Part shown: positions 36,601 through 43,061 of the stretch, piece by piece
Position numbering within the stretch: the first letter of the stretch is position 1
Layout of the letters: every line of letters starts with the position of its first letter
Notes under the pieces: generated by a model
The model's database searches: none
Told to the model about the DNA's origin: nothing
The model's input: only the letters and a program-made list of their open reading frames with translations
DNA from: Sva-07 sp963715285
GTDB lineage: Bacteria > Actinomycetota > Acidimicrobiia > Acidimicrobiales > Ilumatobacteraceae
DNA: 64,000 bases
Reading direction: 5' to 3'
NCBI GenBank assembly: GCA_963715285.1
Contig: CAVQRU010000035.1
Location: 1-64,000, forward strand
Position numbers and translations under genes: made by a program

Positions 36601-37086
36601 GAGGGCATCGGGATCGATCGCCGCCCCGCCAAGCGCGGCCGGACGGACCACGATCGGCTCGGTGGTGGTGGCGCCGGGCCCGAGTTTCTGGAGGAGCGCC
36701 CGCACGCCGGCGACGATCACCATCGGGCAACGGTCGGGATCGCGCAGGCGCCAGAGGATGTCGAGGCGCTGACCCATCGTCTCGACGCTCGGGCTGACCC
36801 GCTCGAACGGCAGCGTCTCCCAGCCGGGAAAGTGGACGACCTCGCCGGCCGGCAGGAACTGCGCGAGGTCGTCGGCGAGCTGTCCGGCCATCGTGCCCGT
36901 CGGGCAGCTGACCACGAGTGGCCGCCGCGACGACAGCGTGGCGAGCGCCGCGATCGAGATCGGCCGCGCCACTTCCACCACGGCGAGTCGCGCGCCCGGA
37001 TCGCCGAGCGCTCTCGTCAGCCCTGGCTCGTCGCGCAGCAAGGCCGGCAACTCCGTGAGCGCGGCGCCGGCGAGCTCCTCCGTCAT
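33643..37086 (-). CDS. mfd: Transcription-repair coupling factor Mfd
   Basis: An 1147-aa Mfd with all expected parts: UvrB-homology N-terminal module, a CarD/RID RNA-polymerase-binding domain (FEDLKAGNYVVHHQHGVGQYEG), helicase lobe 1 with Walker A CGDVGFGKTEVA and DEEQ (LLIVDEEQRFGV), TATPIPRTL, lobe 2 with HGQM and GRVGRSG, and the TRCF C-terminal domain. It removes stalled RNA polymerase and recruits UvrA. I use the ATG at 37086, preceded by GGAGGTGGAG. It follows pth. Confidence 0.97.
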   Translation of the reverse strand: MTEELAGAALTELPALLRDEPGLTRALGDPGARLAVVEVARPISIAALATLSSRRPLVVSCPTGTMAGQLADDLAQFLPAGEVVHFPGWETLPFERVSPSVETMGQRLDILWRLRDPDRCPMVIVAGVRALLQKLGPGATTTEPIVVRPAALGGAAIDPDALGRQLVEFGYRREELVEHRGEFARRGAIVDVFPSTADAPIRIDLWGDEVDRLTRFGVNDQRSTDDLDEVIIFPARELMPTEDVRERADRLVASEPWGREQWERLAEGVHFDGMESWLPWLVDDDRLLTDVLPESAKVLLVEPRRMRDRALDLIAEEDDLARTLASTWARDPDKAFPRLHADPDTLLDAAGSFWTIDSTPESPDTPLVEASGWGPVAGDGSGLTDRLVELIGKGYRVVVAADGTGSAQRLHDLLLDNGLDFPVIAPGSPLKTGGSVTVAPLHRGCTLPNAKVAIVAESDLTGRRRAHRTIRKQKRESASTFEDLKAGNYVVHHQHGVGQYEGMVKRAIGGVERDYLLISYKGGDKLYVPSDQIDTLRQYVGGEAPKLHRLGGSDFAKTKSRVRSAVREIAQELVVLYQKRVNAEGHSFTQDTPWQAEMEEAFPYVETPDQRTAIDDIKRDMELPHPMDRLLCGDVGFGKTEVAIRAAFKAIQDGKQVAVLAPTTLLATQHGNTFADRFAGFPIRVETLSRFLTAGQAKKVIEGVKSGEVDCVIGTHRLLANDVKFKDLGLLIVDEEQRFGVQHKETMKKMKTNVDVLTLSATPIPRTLEMSLVGIRDLSLLQTPPADRQPILTYVGEYDERVAVESIRRELLREGQVFWVHNRVQSIETAAARLRQLVPEARIATAHGQMDEARLETVVQDFWDGQYDVLVCTTIIESGIDMPTVNTLVVERSDLLGLGQMHQLRGRVGRSGSRAYAYLFHPRDKVLSEEAYERLRTIGESTELGSGFKIAMRDLEIRGAGNLLGESQSGHIAAVGYDLYCQMVTEAVSEMKGEPQPDAPAEIKLDVPTDAFLPTDYVAKEELRLEAYRRLAGVTTQAEVDDIRTEWEDRYGPLPAPAESLLQVGYLRAECHRLGVNDIQISGSASTGGTAKLGPLELKLSETMRLRRISKGAKYKEDLGQLVVPLPRGADASTFLARFLRDLVPAE

Positions 37087-37119
37087 GCTCACTCCACCTC
37101 CCCCATCCCGAATCCCCAT

Positions 37120-37172
37120 CCGAAAAATGCCTCGATCTGCGCGTTGCACGCGACCATCCAGGCAGTTTTCGG
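37120..37172. repeat. 53-nt palindromic element, copy E1 (after pth)
   Basis: It begins CCGAAAAATGCC and ends GGCAGTTTTCGG, with an inner CGCGT-TGC-ACGCG hairpin. It lies 20 nt past the pth stop and upstream of mfd. It aligns without gaps to copies E2 and E3. The A- and T-runs at the ends make it a plausible bidirectional terminator. Confidence 0.85.
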
Positions 37173-37192
37173 GGGTCGAGGGGTGGCGACGG

Positions 37193-37813
37193 TCATCGGG
37201 TGCCGTTGTACCGCTGCATCGCGGCATCCACACCGCGGGCCACGATCAACTCGGCGGCATCGGCGGCATCCGCGATCCGGATGTCGAGCAGCTCACGTTC
37301 GGACTTCGGCACCTTCGACAACACGTGCCCCTTGCCGACGTCCTTGTGTTCGGGTTTGCCGACACCGATCCGGATGCGCAGGTAGTCCTGCGACTTGAGG
37401 TGCTGGGTGATCGAGCGCAGCCCGTTGTGCCCCGCGAGGCCACCGCCGGCCTTGATCTTCAGCTCGCCGGGCGGCAGGTCGAGTTCGTCCTGGATGACGA
37501 TGATGCGCTCGGGCGCCTCGATTCGGTAGCGCCGCACGAGCGCGCTCACCGCCTGACCCGAGTCGTTCATGAACGTGATCGGGAAGGCGAGGACGACACG
37601 TTCGTCGCCGTCGGGCCCGGCGAGGCGCGTCTCGGCGACGAGGGCGTTGTCGCGTCCGCCCTTCAGCGTGACGCCGTTGCGCTCGGCGAGGAGCCGGACT
37701 GCTTCTTCGCCGACGTTGTGGCGCGTGCGGGCGTACTTCTCACCGGGGTTTCCCAGCCCGACGATCAACCAGTCGAACGGCTCACCCTTCCCGACGCGTC
37801 CGAACAACCCCAT
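37193..37813 (-). CDS. pth: Peptidyl-tRNA hydrolase
   Basis: A 206-aa Pth that recycles peptidyl-tRNA. LIVGLGNPGEKYARTRHNVGEEA holds the catalytic His and substrate-binding Asn; PITFMNDSGQAV, QDELDLPPGELKIK and GGGLAGHNGLRSI complete the signature. The start is the ATG at 37813, with a GGAG upstream. It is downstream of rplY and upstream of mfd, the normal actinobacterial order, and has family-2 repeats on both sides. Confidence 0.96.
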   Translation of the reverse strand: MGLFGRVGKGEPFDWLIVGLGNPGEKYARTRHNVGEEAVRLLAERNGVTLKGGRDNALVAETRLAGPDGDERVVLAFPITFMNDSGQAVSALVRRYRIEAPERIIVIQDELDLPPGELKIKAGGGLAGHNGLRSITQHLKSQDYLRIRIGVGKPEHKDVGKGHVLSKVPKSERELLDIRIADAADAAELIVARGVDAAMQRYNGTR

Positions 37814-37851
37814 CGCTCAGCTCCGCCACCGAGACGCCCGGTCGCACCGAC

Positions 37852-37903
37852 CCGAAAATGCCGGAATCCGGACGCCGAGCGTCCGGATTCCGCGAGATTT
37901 CGG
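37852..37903. repeat. 52-nt palindromic element, copy E4 (after rplY)
   Basis: Ends CCGAAAATGCC and GATTTCGG match the 53-nt family, but the centre is a perfect 14-bp hairpin, CGGAATCCGGACGC with a CGA loop. It lies 13 nt past the rplY stop, before pth. Confidence 0.85.
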
Positions 37904-37916
37904 GTGGGAGATGGGG

Positions 37917-38585
37917 TCACTCGCCGTCGGAGTCGGCCGACGCGTCGGCCTCGGCACCTTCGCCATCGCCCTCGGCAGCTTCGGCAGCTGCCTCCTCCGC
38001 GGCTGCCTCCTCGGCATCGAGCACCGGGGTGCGCATGGTGAGGACGGTGACGACGGGAGCGTCGGCGTCGGCTTCGGCGACGACGCCCGACGGCAGCGGG
38101 ATGTCCTCGACGCGGATGACCGTGTCCATCGTCATCTCCGAGACGTCGATCGTGACACCGTCGGGGATGTTGCGCGGGGTGGTGCGGACCTGCAGTTCCT
38201 GCATGGCGAGGTCGACCAGTCCGCCGTTGGCGGACACGTCCTTGGCCTCACCCTCGAGGTGGATCGGGATCGACACCACGATCTCCTCGTTGAGGTTCAC
38301 CTGGATGAAGTCGACGTGCTGCACGGAACGCTTGACCGGGTGGCGCTGGATGTCCTTGATCAGCGACGGGTACACGGTGCCGTCGACGGTCAGGTCGAGG
38401 ATCGTGTTCATGCCCGCTGCGCCCGACAGCGCCTGGCGCAGCTCGCGGCGATCGACCGAGACGGGGAGGGGATCCATCCCGTGGCCGTAGACGACCGCGG
38501 GGATCTTGCCCTCGGCGCGCAGACGGCGAGCGTCGGAGCTTCCGGCGCGGCGTCCGGTTTCGGCTTGGAGAACGGTCTCAGTCAT
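37917..38585 (-). CDS. rplY: Ribosomal protein bL25 (L25/Ctc long form)
   Basis: A 222-aa L25 protein of the Ctc type, binding 5S rRNA. The N-terminal bL25 domain has GSSDARRLRAEGKIPAVVYG and VQHVDFIQVNL; the C-terminal TL5-like domain covers about residues 100-190. The last 30 residues are Ala/Glu/Asp repeats (EEAAAEEAAAEAAEGDGEGA), a low-complexity acidic tail common in actinobacteria. It is followed by pth. Confidence 0.96.
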   Translation of the reverse strand: MTETVLQAETGRRAGSSDARRLRAEGKIPAVVYGHGMDPLPVSVDRRELRQALSGAAGMNTILDLTVDGTVYPSLIKDIQRHPVKRSVQHVDFIQVNLNEEIVVSIPIHLEGEAKDVSANGGLVDLAMQELQVRTTPRNIPDGVTIDVSEMTMDTVIRVEDIPLPSGVVAEADADAPVVTVLTMRTPVLDAEEAAAEEAAAEAAEGDGEGAEADASADSDGE

Positions 38586-38707
38586 GGTTTTCGGCTTCCA
38601 TCAGATCTCGTGGCGACGCCTCCAGATCGGGCGCCGGTCGTTACAGCAGCACTTGAATCTATCGGTCCTGCTCACCATCCCCTCCCGCCTCGCCCGACCG
38701 AGCAAGT

Positions 38708-38760
38708 CCGAAACATGCCTGGATGTGCGCGCTGAGCGCGCCGGTCGGGGCATTTTTCAG
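38708..38760. repeat. 53-nt palindromic element, copy E2 (at the AbiEi-1 stop)
   Basis: CCGAAACATGCC ... GGGGCATTTTTCAG with a central GCGCGC-TGA-GCGCGC hairpin. The complement of the stop codon of the AbiEi/DUF559 gene (38757-38759) lies inside its right end. Confidence 0.88.
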
Positions 38761-39674
38761 AAGTCGGCCGAGCGGCGGGCGTGGATGCGGGCAACCTGAC
38801 GGCTGGCGGCGGCGAGATCGTTGCGCATCGTCTCGTCGAAGCGCACCACCATCCAACCGACCTCGGCGCAGGCCCGGTCGCGATCTTGATCCTTGCGCTG
38901 GGCATCGTCGCCCCCGTGGAACCACGACGAGCCGGGCTCGACCGCGAGTCTGATGGCGGGCCACGCGATGTCGAGATGGACCGTCTCGCCGGATGGGATG
39001 ACCAGCGGGTGCTGTCGTTCGGGGCGAGGCAGACCGAGCTGTTCGAGACGTTCGATGAGTACCCGTTCCAAGTTGCTCTGTGCCGGACGACGCTGGCCCG
39101 CTGCGTGCGCGAGCCAGCGTTCGATCGTGGCGACGCCGTCCTTGCCCCGGCATCGATGTCGCTCGAGATAGTCGGAAGCGACGTGCGGTGTGATCAACCC
39201 GAGGTGCCACGCATCTTCCGCAGCTCGCTCGAACCTGTGCTGGTTGAACGCTGCTGCGAGTCCGAACAGCATCCGCATCGGCGAGACGAGTCGGAACCCG
39301 TCGTGTTCGAGTGAGTCGTTGTCCGACCAGTCGGTTCGGTGCAGGTCGATCCAGCTCGGGACGTTTCGGCGGAACGTCGATGGCACGGTGACGTGGATCG
39401 TGGCGGTGGGCATGCTCCGGAGCCCGACGATTCGTCCGGCCGTCCAACCGCTCAGGAGACCAACGTCGCCGACACGCAGCTGTGCGGCCATCGCGCGGCT
39501 GGTGAACGAGACGGGCGTCGAGGCGATGCGCACCACGCCCGTCGCGACGTCGTCGATCAGTCCGCGCCGTCGTGCCCGGTACGCCATCGAATGTGAGACA
39601 CCGAGTTCGGTGAGCTGGGCGAGCGATGCAATGCCGTGTTGACGGCTGAAGAGATCGAGGACGTCCCGTGTCAT
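38757..39674 (-). CDS. AbiEi-type winged-helix + DUF559 nuclease-like protein (AbiEi-1)
   Basis: A 305-aa solitary protein. The N-terminus (LDLFSRQHGIASLAQLTELG, ARRRGLI) is an AbiEi antitoxin-type winged helix; residues 45-190 are the middle AbiEi-like region; the C-terminal 90 residues match the DUF559/Vsr-like fold: Asp in HLDIAWPAIRLAVEP with the following Glu, then QDRDRACAEVGWMVVRF. The family's VExDG reads VEPGS here, so a catalytic residue may be lost. No AbiEii-like toxin is adjacent. Inverted copies of the 53-nt element flank the gene. Role: unknown, possibly DNA binding or defence. Confidence 0.78.
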   Translation of the reverse strand: MTRDVLDLFSRQHGIASLAQLTELGVSHSMAYRARRRGLIDDVATGVVRIASTPVSFTSRAMAAQLRVGDVGLLSGWTAGRIVGLRSMPTATIHVTVPSTFRRNVPSWIDLHRTDWSDNDSLEHDGFRLVSPMRMLFGLAAAFNQHRFERAAEDAWHLGLITPHVASDYLERHRCRGKDGVATIERWLAHAAGQRRPAQSNLERVLIERLEQLGLPRPERQHPLVIPSGETVHLDIAWPAIRLAVEPGSSWFHGGDDAQRKDQDRDRACAEVGWMVVRFDETMRNDLAAASRQVARIHARRSADF

Positions 39675-39720
39675 CACAGCACACGAGTGGGCTCACGACG
39701 CTCCGGTTCGGAACCAACCT

Positions 39721-39773
39721 CCGAAATCTGCCCCGAACGTCGCGCTCAGCGCGCAGAACCAGGCATTTTTCGG
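39721..39773. repeat. 53-nt palindromic element, copy E3 (after prs; inverted relative to E2)
   Basis: Read on the minus strand it begins CCGAAAAATGCC, has GCGCGC-TGA-GCGCG in the centre and ends GATTTCGG. It matches E2 at most positions without gaps. It is 38 nt past the prs stop and 46 nt before the AbiEi-1 start. Confidence 0.88.
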
Positions 39774-39811
39774 TCGAGGGGCCGGGGCCTGGGCTTCGGG
39801 GCGGGGGCGGG

Positions 39812-40801
39812 TCAGGCGAGGTTCTCGCCGTCGAAGATGTCGCTGACGCTGGTGTCGTCGAAGACGGCGCCCAGGGCCTCCGCGATCAGCGGGGCCACCG
39901 AGAGCACCTCGATCTTGTCGAGTTGCTTCTCCGTCGGCAGCGGCAGCGTGTTCGTGAGCACGATCCGGCTCAACGGGGCATTCTTGAGCCGGTCGATCGC
40001 CGGGCCCGACAGCACGCCGTGCGTCGCCATCGCCCACACCTCGCTGGCGCCGCGCTCGACCAGCAGCTCGGCAGCGGCACAGATCGTGCCGGCGGTGTCG
40101 ATCATGTCGTCGGTCAGCACGCACAGGCGGCCCTCGACGTCGCCCATCACCTCGGCGGCCTCGGCGACGTTGGTGGTTCCCTTCGGGCGTCGCTTGTAGA
40201 TGAACGCCAGGTCGGCGCCGATGTCGACGAGGTGCTGCGCCATCCGTTCGGCGACCTTGATGCGGCCTGCGTCGGGCGACACGATCACCGGCTCGTTGGC
40301 GTACTGGCGTACGTACGCCTCGAGCACCGGCATCGCCGTGAGATGGTCGACCGGGCCCTCGAAGAACCCCTGGATCTGGCCCGAGTGCAGATCGATCGAG
40401 ATCATCCGCTTGGCGCCCGCGGCCTTGAACATGTCGGCGATCAGCCGGGCGGTGATCGGCTCACGCCCCTCGGCCTTGCGGTCCTGGCGGGCGTAGCCGT
40501 AGAACGGGCACACGGCGGTGATGCGCTTCGCCGAGGCGCGGTAGGCGGCGTCGATCATGATCAGGTGTTCCATGATCGAGTCGTTGACCGAGTGGTCGTC
40601 GACGCCGTAGTGGCTCTGGATCACGAACACGTCGGAGCCGCGGATCGACTCGCCGAAGCGGCACCGGACCTCGCCGTTCGCGAACTCGACCAGGTTGTCG
40701 TGACCCAACTCGATGTTGAGGTGCGTCGCCACCTCCTGCGCCAGCTCCGGATGGGTGCGGCCCGAGTACAGGGCGAGCCGCTTGGTCGTGACCTTCTCCA
40801 T
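39812..40801 (-). CDS. prs: Ribose-phosphate pyrophosphokinase
   Basis: A 329-aa class I PRPP synthetase that makes PRPP from ribose-5-phosphate and ATP. Motifs: FANGEVRCRFGESIRGSDVF near the N-terminus, CPFYGYARQDRKAEGREPIT (flexible loop and ATP contacts), DLHSGQIQGFF, and the PRPP-binding loop CVLTDDMIDTAGT. It follows the glmU-like gene by 51 nt, matching the actinobacterial glmU-prs pair. Confidence 0.97.
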   Translation of the reverse strand: MEKVTTKRLALYSGRTHPELAQEVATHLNIELGHDNLVEFANGEVRCRFGESIRGSDVFVIQSHYGVDDHSVNDSIMEHLIMIDAAYRASAKRITAVCPFYGYARQDRKAEGREPITARLIADMFKAAGAKRMISIDLHSGQIQGFFEGPVDHLTAMPVLEAYVRQYANEPVIVSPDAGRIKVAERMAQHLVDIGADLAFIYKRRPKGTTNVAEAAEVMGDVEGRLCVLTDDMIDTAGTICAAAELLVERGASEVWAMATHGVLSGPAIDRLKNAPLSRIVLTNTLPLPTEKQLDKIEVLSVAPLIAEALGAVFDDTSVSDIFDGENLA

Positions 40802-40852
40802 GAGCAGTGACGTCCTCCCCGACGTTGTGGCGCCGACTTCCTTGGTCCGCGG

Positions 40853-41938
40853 TCAGCCGACGGGTGCAGTGTAGAACGCCCCGGTCGTTGCGCCCGCAGC
40901 GACCGAGCTTCCCGCAGGAAGATGGGCGTACGGACCGACCACGGCGCCGGGGCCGATCTCGGCGTCGTGGCCGACGGTGTGCTCCACGACCGCTCCGTCG
41001 CCCACCGCACAGTCGTCGAGACAGGTGTCGGGACCGATGTCGCAGCCGTCGCCGATCGCCGTGGTTCCCTGGAGGATCGTGCCCGGGTACAGCGTGACGT
41101 CGCGGCCGATCGTGACCGTGACGTCGACGAAGGTCTGGCGCGGGTCGAGCATGGTGACACCGCTGAGCAACCAGAACTTGTTCGTCCGGGATCGCAGTTC
41201 ACGTTCGGCGAGCGCGAGCTGCCAACGATCGTTGACGCCCTGGGTCTCACCCTCGGGTGCCTGGACGCAGCCGATCCGATGGCCCATCGCGCCGAGCACC
41301 GACACGACGTCGGTGAGGTAGTACTCGCCCTGGGCGTTGTCGGTGGTGAGCTTGCGCAGTGCCGGGCCGAGCAGGTCACGACGGAAGGCGTAGATCGAGG
41401 TGCACACCTCCTTGACGTCGAGTTCGTCGGGGGCGGCGTCTCGGTGCTCCACGATGCGGGCGGCCTGACCGTCGGCCTTGCGGATCACACGGCCGTAGCC
41501 AGTGGGGTTCTCCATCACGCTGGTGAGCAGCGTGGCGGCGTTCCCGCACTCGACGTGGACGTCGACGAGCTCGCGCAGGGTCTCGGGGCGCAGCAGTGGC
41601 GTGTCGCCGGGGAGCACGACGATCGTCGACTCGTCGTCGTAGTCGTCGCCGGACAGCGCGGTCATCCCGATGGCGGCGGCGTCGCCGGTGCCGTTCTGTT
41701 CGAGCTGTTCGACGAACGCCACGTTGGCCCACGCCGGCGCCATCTGCTGCACCTTCTTGGTGACCTGTTCGGCGCCGTGGCCGACCACGATCGCCGTGCG
41801 TTCGGGGTGCACGGCCTCGAGCGCGTGGATGACGTGGAGGACCATCGCCCGCCCGCAGATGAGGTGCAGTGGTTTGGGGCGGCTCGACTTCATCCGGGTG
41901 CCTTCTCCGGCGGCGAGCACGATCGCTGAAACGCTCAT
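40853..41938 (-). CDS. GlmU-like UDP-GlcNAc pyrophosphorylase, acetyltransferase part missing
   Basis: A 361-aa protein. Residues 1-230 are a complete GlmU uridylyltransferase domain (IVLAAGEGTRMKSSRPKPLH, EQNGTGDA, LPGDTPLL). The left-handed beta-helix then begins (SGVTMLDPRQTFVD, VTLYPGTILQGTTAIG) but stops at GPYAHLPAGSSVAAG, about 100 residues short. The acetyl-CoA site and the His/Tyr/Asn/Lys catalytic set of the second GlmU activity are absent. prs starts 51 nt later, so nothing was overlooked. It can probably make UDP-GlcNAc from GlcNAc-1-P but not acetylate GlcN-1-P. Confidence 0.88.
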   Translation of the reverse strand: MSVSAIVLAAGEGTRMKSSRPKPLHLICGRAMVLHVIHALEAVHPERTAIVVGHGAEQVTKKVQQMAPAWANVAFVEQLEQNGTGDAAAIGMTALSGDDYDDESTIVVLPGDTPLLRPETLRELVDVHVECGNAATLLTSVMENPTGYGRVIRKADGQAARIVEHRDAAPDELDVKEVCTSIYAFRRDLLGPALRKLTTDNAQGEYYLTDVVSVLGAMGHRIGCVQAPEGETQGVNDRWQLALAERELRSRTNKFWLLSGVTMLDPRQTFVDVTVTIGRDVTLYPGTILQGTTAIGDGCDIGPDTCLDDCAVGDGAVVEHTVGHDAEIGPGAVVGPYAHLPAGSSVAAGATTGAFYTAPVG

Positions 41939-41941
41939 GGG

Positions 41942-42012
41942 CTCCGGGGAGAGGATTCGAACCCCTACACGCGGCACCAAAAACCGCTGTCCTACCATTA
42001 GACGACCCCGGA
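41942..42012 (-). tRNA. tRNA-Gln (anticodon TTG)
   Basis: A 71-nt cloverleaf can be folded on the minus strand: acceptor TCCGGGG/CCCCGGA with G discriminator, D-arm around GTCTAATGGTAGGAC, anticodon stem GCGGT/GCCGC with loop TTTTGGT (anticodon TTG), and T-arm AGGGG-TTCGAAT-CCTCT. CCA is not encoded. It is 3 nt from the glmU-like start. Confidence 0.93.
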
Positions 42013-42067
42013 CTGGCCACGGATCGACGCCGTCGCCGGCGAAAGTCCGCCCGTTCACCGTACCTCG

Positions 42068-42097
42068 CGTGGCAGGGCTTGCCACGGCCGATAGCGT
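42068..42097 (+). promoter_or_regulatory. Hairpin and putative -10 upstream of the bS22 gene
   Basis: A small hairpin CGTGGCA-GGGCT-TGCCACG (42068-42086) is followed by TAGCGT (42092-42097), which ends 10 nt before the ATG at 42108. The hairpin could be an operator, since it would lie upstream of +1. Confidence 0.35.
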
Positions 42098-42107
42098 GGC
42101 GTGCCTT

Positions 42108-42200
42108 ATGGGTTCTCTGATCAAGAAGCGCCGCAAGCGCATGCGGAAGAAGAAGCACAAGAAGATGCTCCGCCGCACGCGTCACCAGCGTCGCAAGTAG
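42108..42200 (+). CDS. Ribosomal protein bS22 (AURKAIP1/COX24-type, 30 aa)
   Basis: A 30-aa protein: it begins MGSLIKKRRKRM and ends LRRTRHQRRK, almost all Lys/Arg. This is the pattern of the actinobacterial small-subunit protein bS22, which lies at the decoding-centre side of the 30S subunit, and of the AURKAIP1/COX24 domain. It is too short for usual gene callers. The ATG follows TAGCGT by 10 nt, with no clear Shine-Dalgarno, so it is probably leaderless. It converges on ispE. Confidence 0.87.
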   Translation: MGSLIKKRRKRMRKKKHKKMLRRTRHQRRK

Positions 42201-42225
42201 TTCCAGCCTCGTCCACCGGACGTGC

Positions 42226-42250
42226 ACGACAGGGGTCAGGCCCCGGTCGT
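42226..42250. repeat. GGGGTC-core hairpin with the ispE stop codon in its centre
   Basis: ACGAC (42226-42230) and GTCGT (42246-42250) flank the core GGGGTCAGGCCCC, one change from the family core. The complement of the ispE stop (42236-42238) falls in the core. It lies between convergent bS22 and ispE genes. Confidence 0.7.
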
Positions 42251-43048
42251 CACCCCGGCGGCCACGTCCATCGGCACCGTTCGTGCCACGACCACCGTTG
42301 CGCCCTCGTCGACCAGATCGGCGAGGGCGTTGCCATGTTCGCCCTCGGCGAACCAGGTCGCGCCACTGCCGGCGAGCACCGGGGGAGCGCCGACGCGGTC
42401 GCCGATCAGGTCGCGCCAACGCGCCAAGCGAGGCTCCACCACGATCGCCGCGGGTTCGAGATCGTTGGGCCCGGCGGCCGTCGGGCCACCGAGGTCGTCC
42501 CAGGCGCGGTAGGCCTCCGGCGTGCTCACGGCGAGCGGCGGGATCACGAGCGTGACGATCAGGTCGAGATGGGGGAGTGGTTCGACGATCTCACCGATGC
42601 CGCGCACGATCGCCCGACCGCCGACGAGACAGAACGGGATGTCGGCGCCGAGGCGCGAGGCGTCGAGGAGCGCCGGTTCGGCCGCGGCCAGCTCGGGCGT
42701 GGCGAACCCTGCCCAGCGCAGGATGGTCGCGGCGTCGGTGGAGCCCCCGCCCAGGCCGCCGCCGTGCGGGATCCGTTTGTCGATGACGACGTGGGCCCGT
42801 CGATCGGCGAGCCGGAGCGCCTTGACCACCAGGTTGGACTCGTCGAGCGGCATGCCCGCCGCGAACGGCCCGCGGGCGGCGAGGCCGGACCCGGCAGGGT
42901 CGATCGTGAGCAGGTCGTGCAGATCGAGGCTCACCATCTCCGCCTCGATCAGGTGGTAGCCGTCGTCGCGGACGCCGGTGATCCGGAGCGTGCGCGTGAG
43001 TTTGGCGTGCGCGCGCAGTGAGGTGGCAGGCACGTCGCTGGCTCCCAT
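42236..43048 (-). CDS. ispE: 4-diphosphocytidyl-2-C-methyl-D-erythritol kinase
   Basis: A 270-aa GHMP kinase of the MEP isoprenoid pathway. Seen: AHAKLTRTLRITGVRDDGYH near the N-terminus (Lys and the D-GYH motif), the glycine-rich ATP loop IPHGGGLGGGSTDAA (about 93-107), GADIPFCLVGG, and the C-terminal GSGATWF. It is downstream of rsmA, as in M. tuberculosis (ksgA-ispE). A TAGCGT hexamer 7 nt before the ATG suggests its own leaderless promoter inside the end of rsmA. Confidence 0.95.
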   Translation of the reverse strand: MGASDVPATSLRAHAKLTRTLRITGVRDDGYHLIEAEMVSLDLHDLLTIDPAGSGLAARGPFAAGMPLDESNLVVKALRLADRRAHVVIDKRIPHGGGLGGGSTDAATILRWAGFATPELAAAEPALLDASRLGADIPFCLVGGRAIVRGIGEIVEPLPHLDLIVTLVIPPLAVSTPEAYRAWDDLGGPTAAGPNDLEPAAIVVEPRLARWRDLIGDRVGAPPVLAGSGATWFAEGEHGNALADLVDEGATVVVARTVPMDVAAGVTTGA

Positions 43049-43055
43049 CGCGGCG

Positions 43056-43061
43056 ACGCTA
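43056..43061 (-). promoter_or_regulatory. Putative leaderless -10 element of ispE
   Basis: TAGCGT on the minus strand, 7 nt upstream of the ispE ATG. It overlaps the rsmA stop region. Confidence 0.45.

Noticed and set aside
32827..37398. 1523-codon open frame on the plus strand opposite mfd
   Set aside because: It is antisense to a perfectly recognisable mfd; its composition (Arg/Gly/Asp/Val-rich, no motifs) is that of a high-GC shadow frame.
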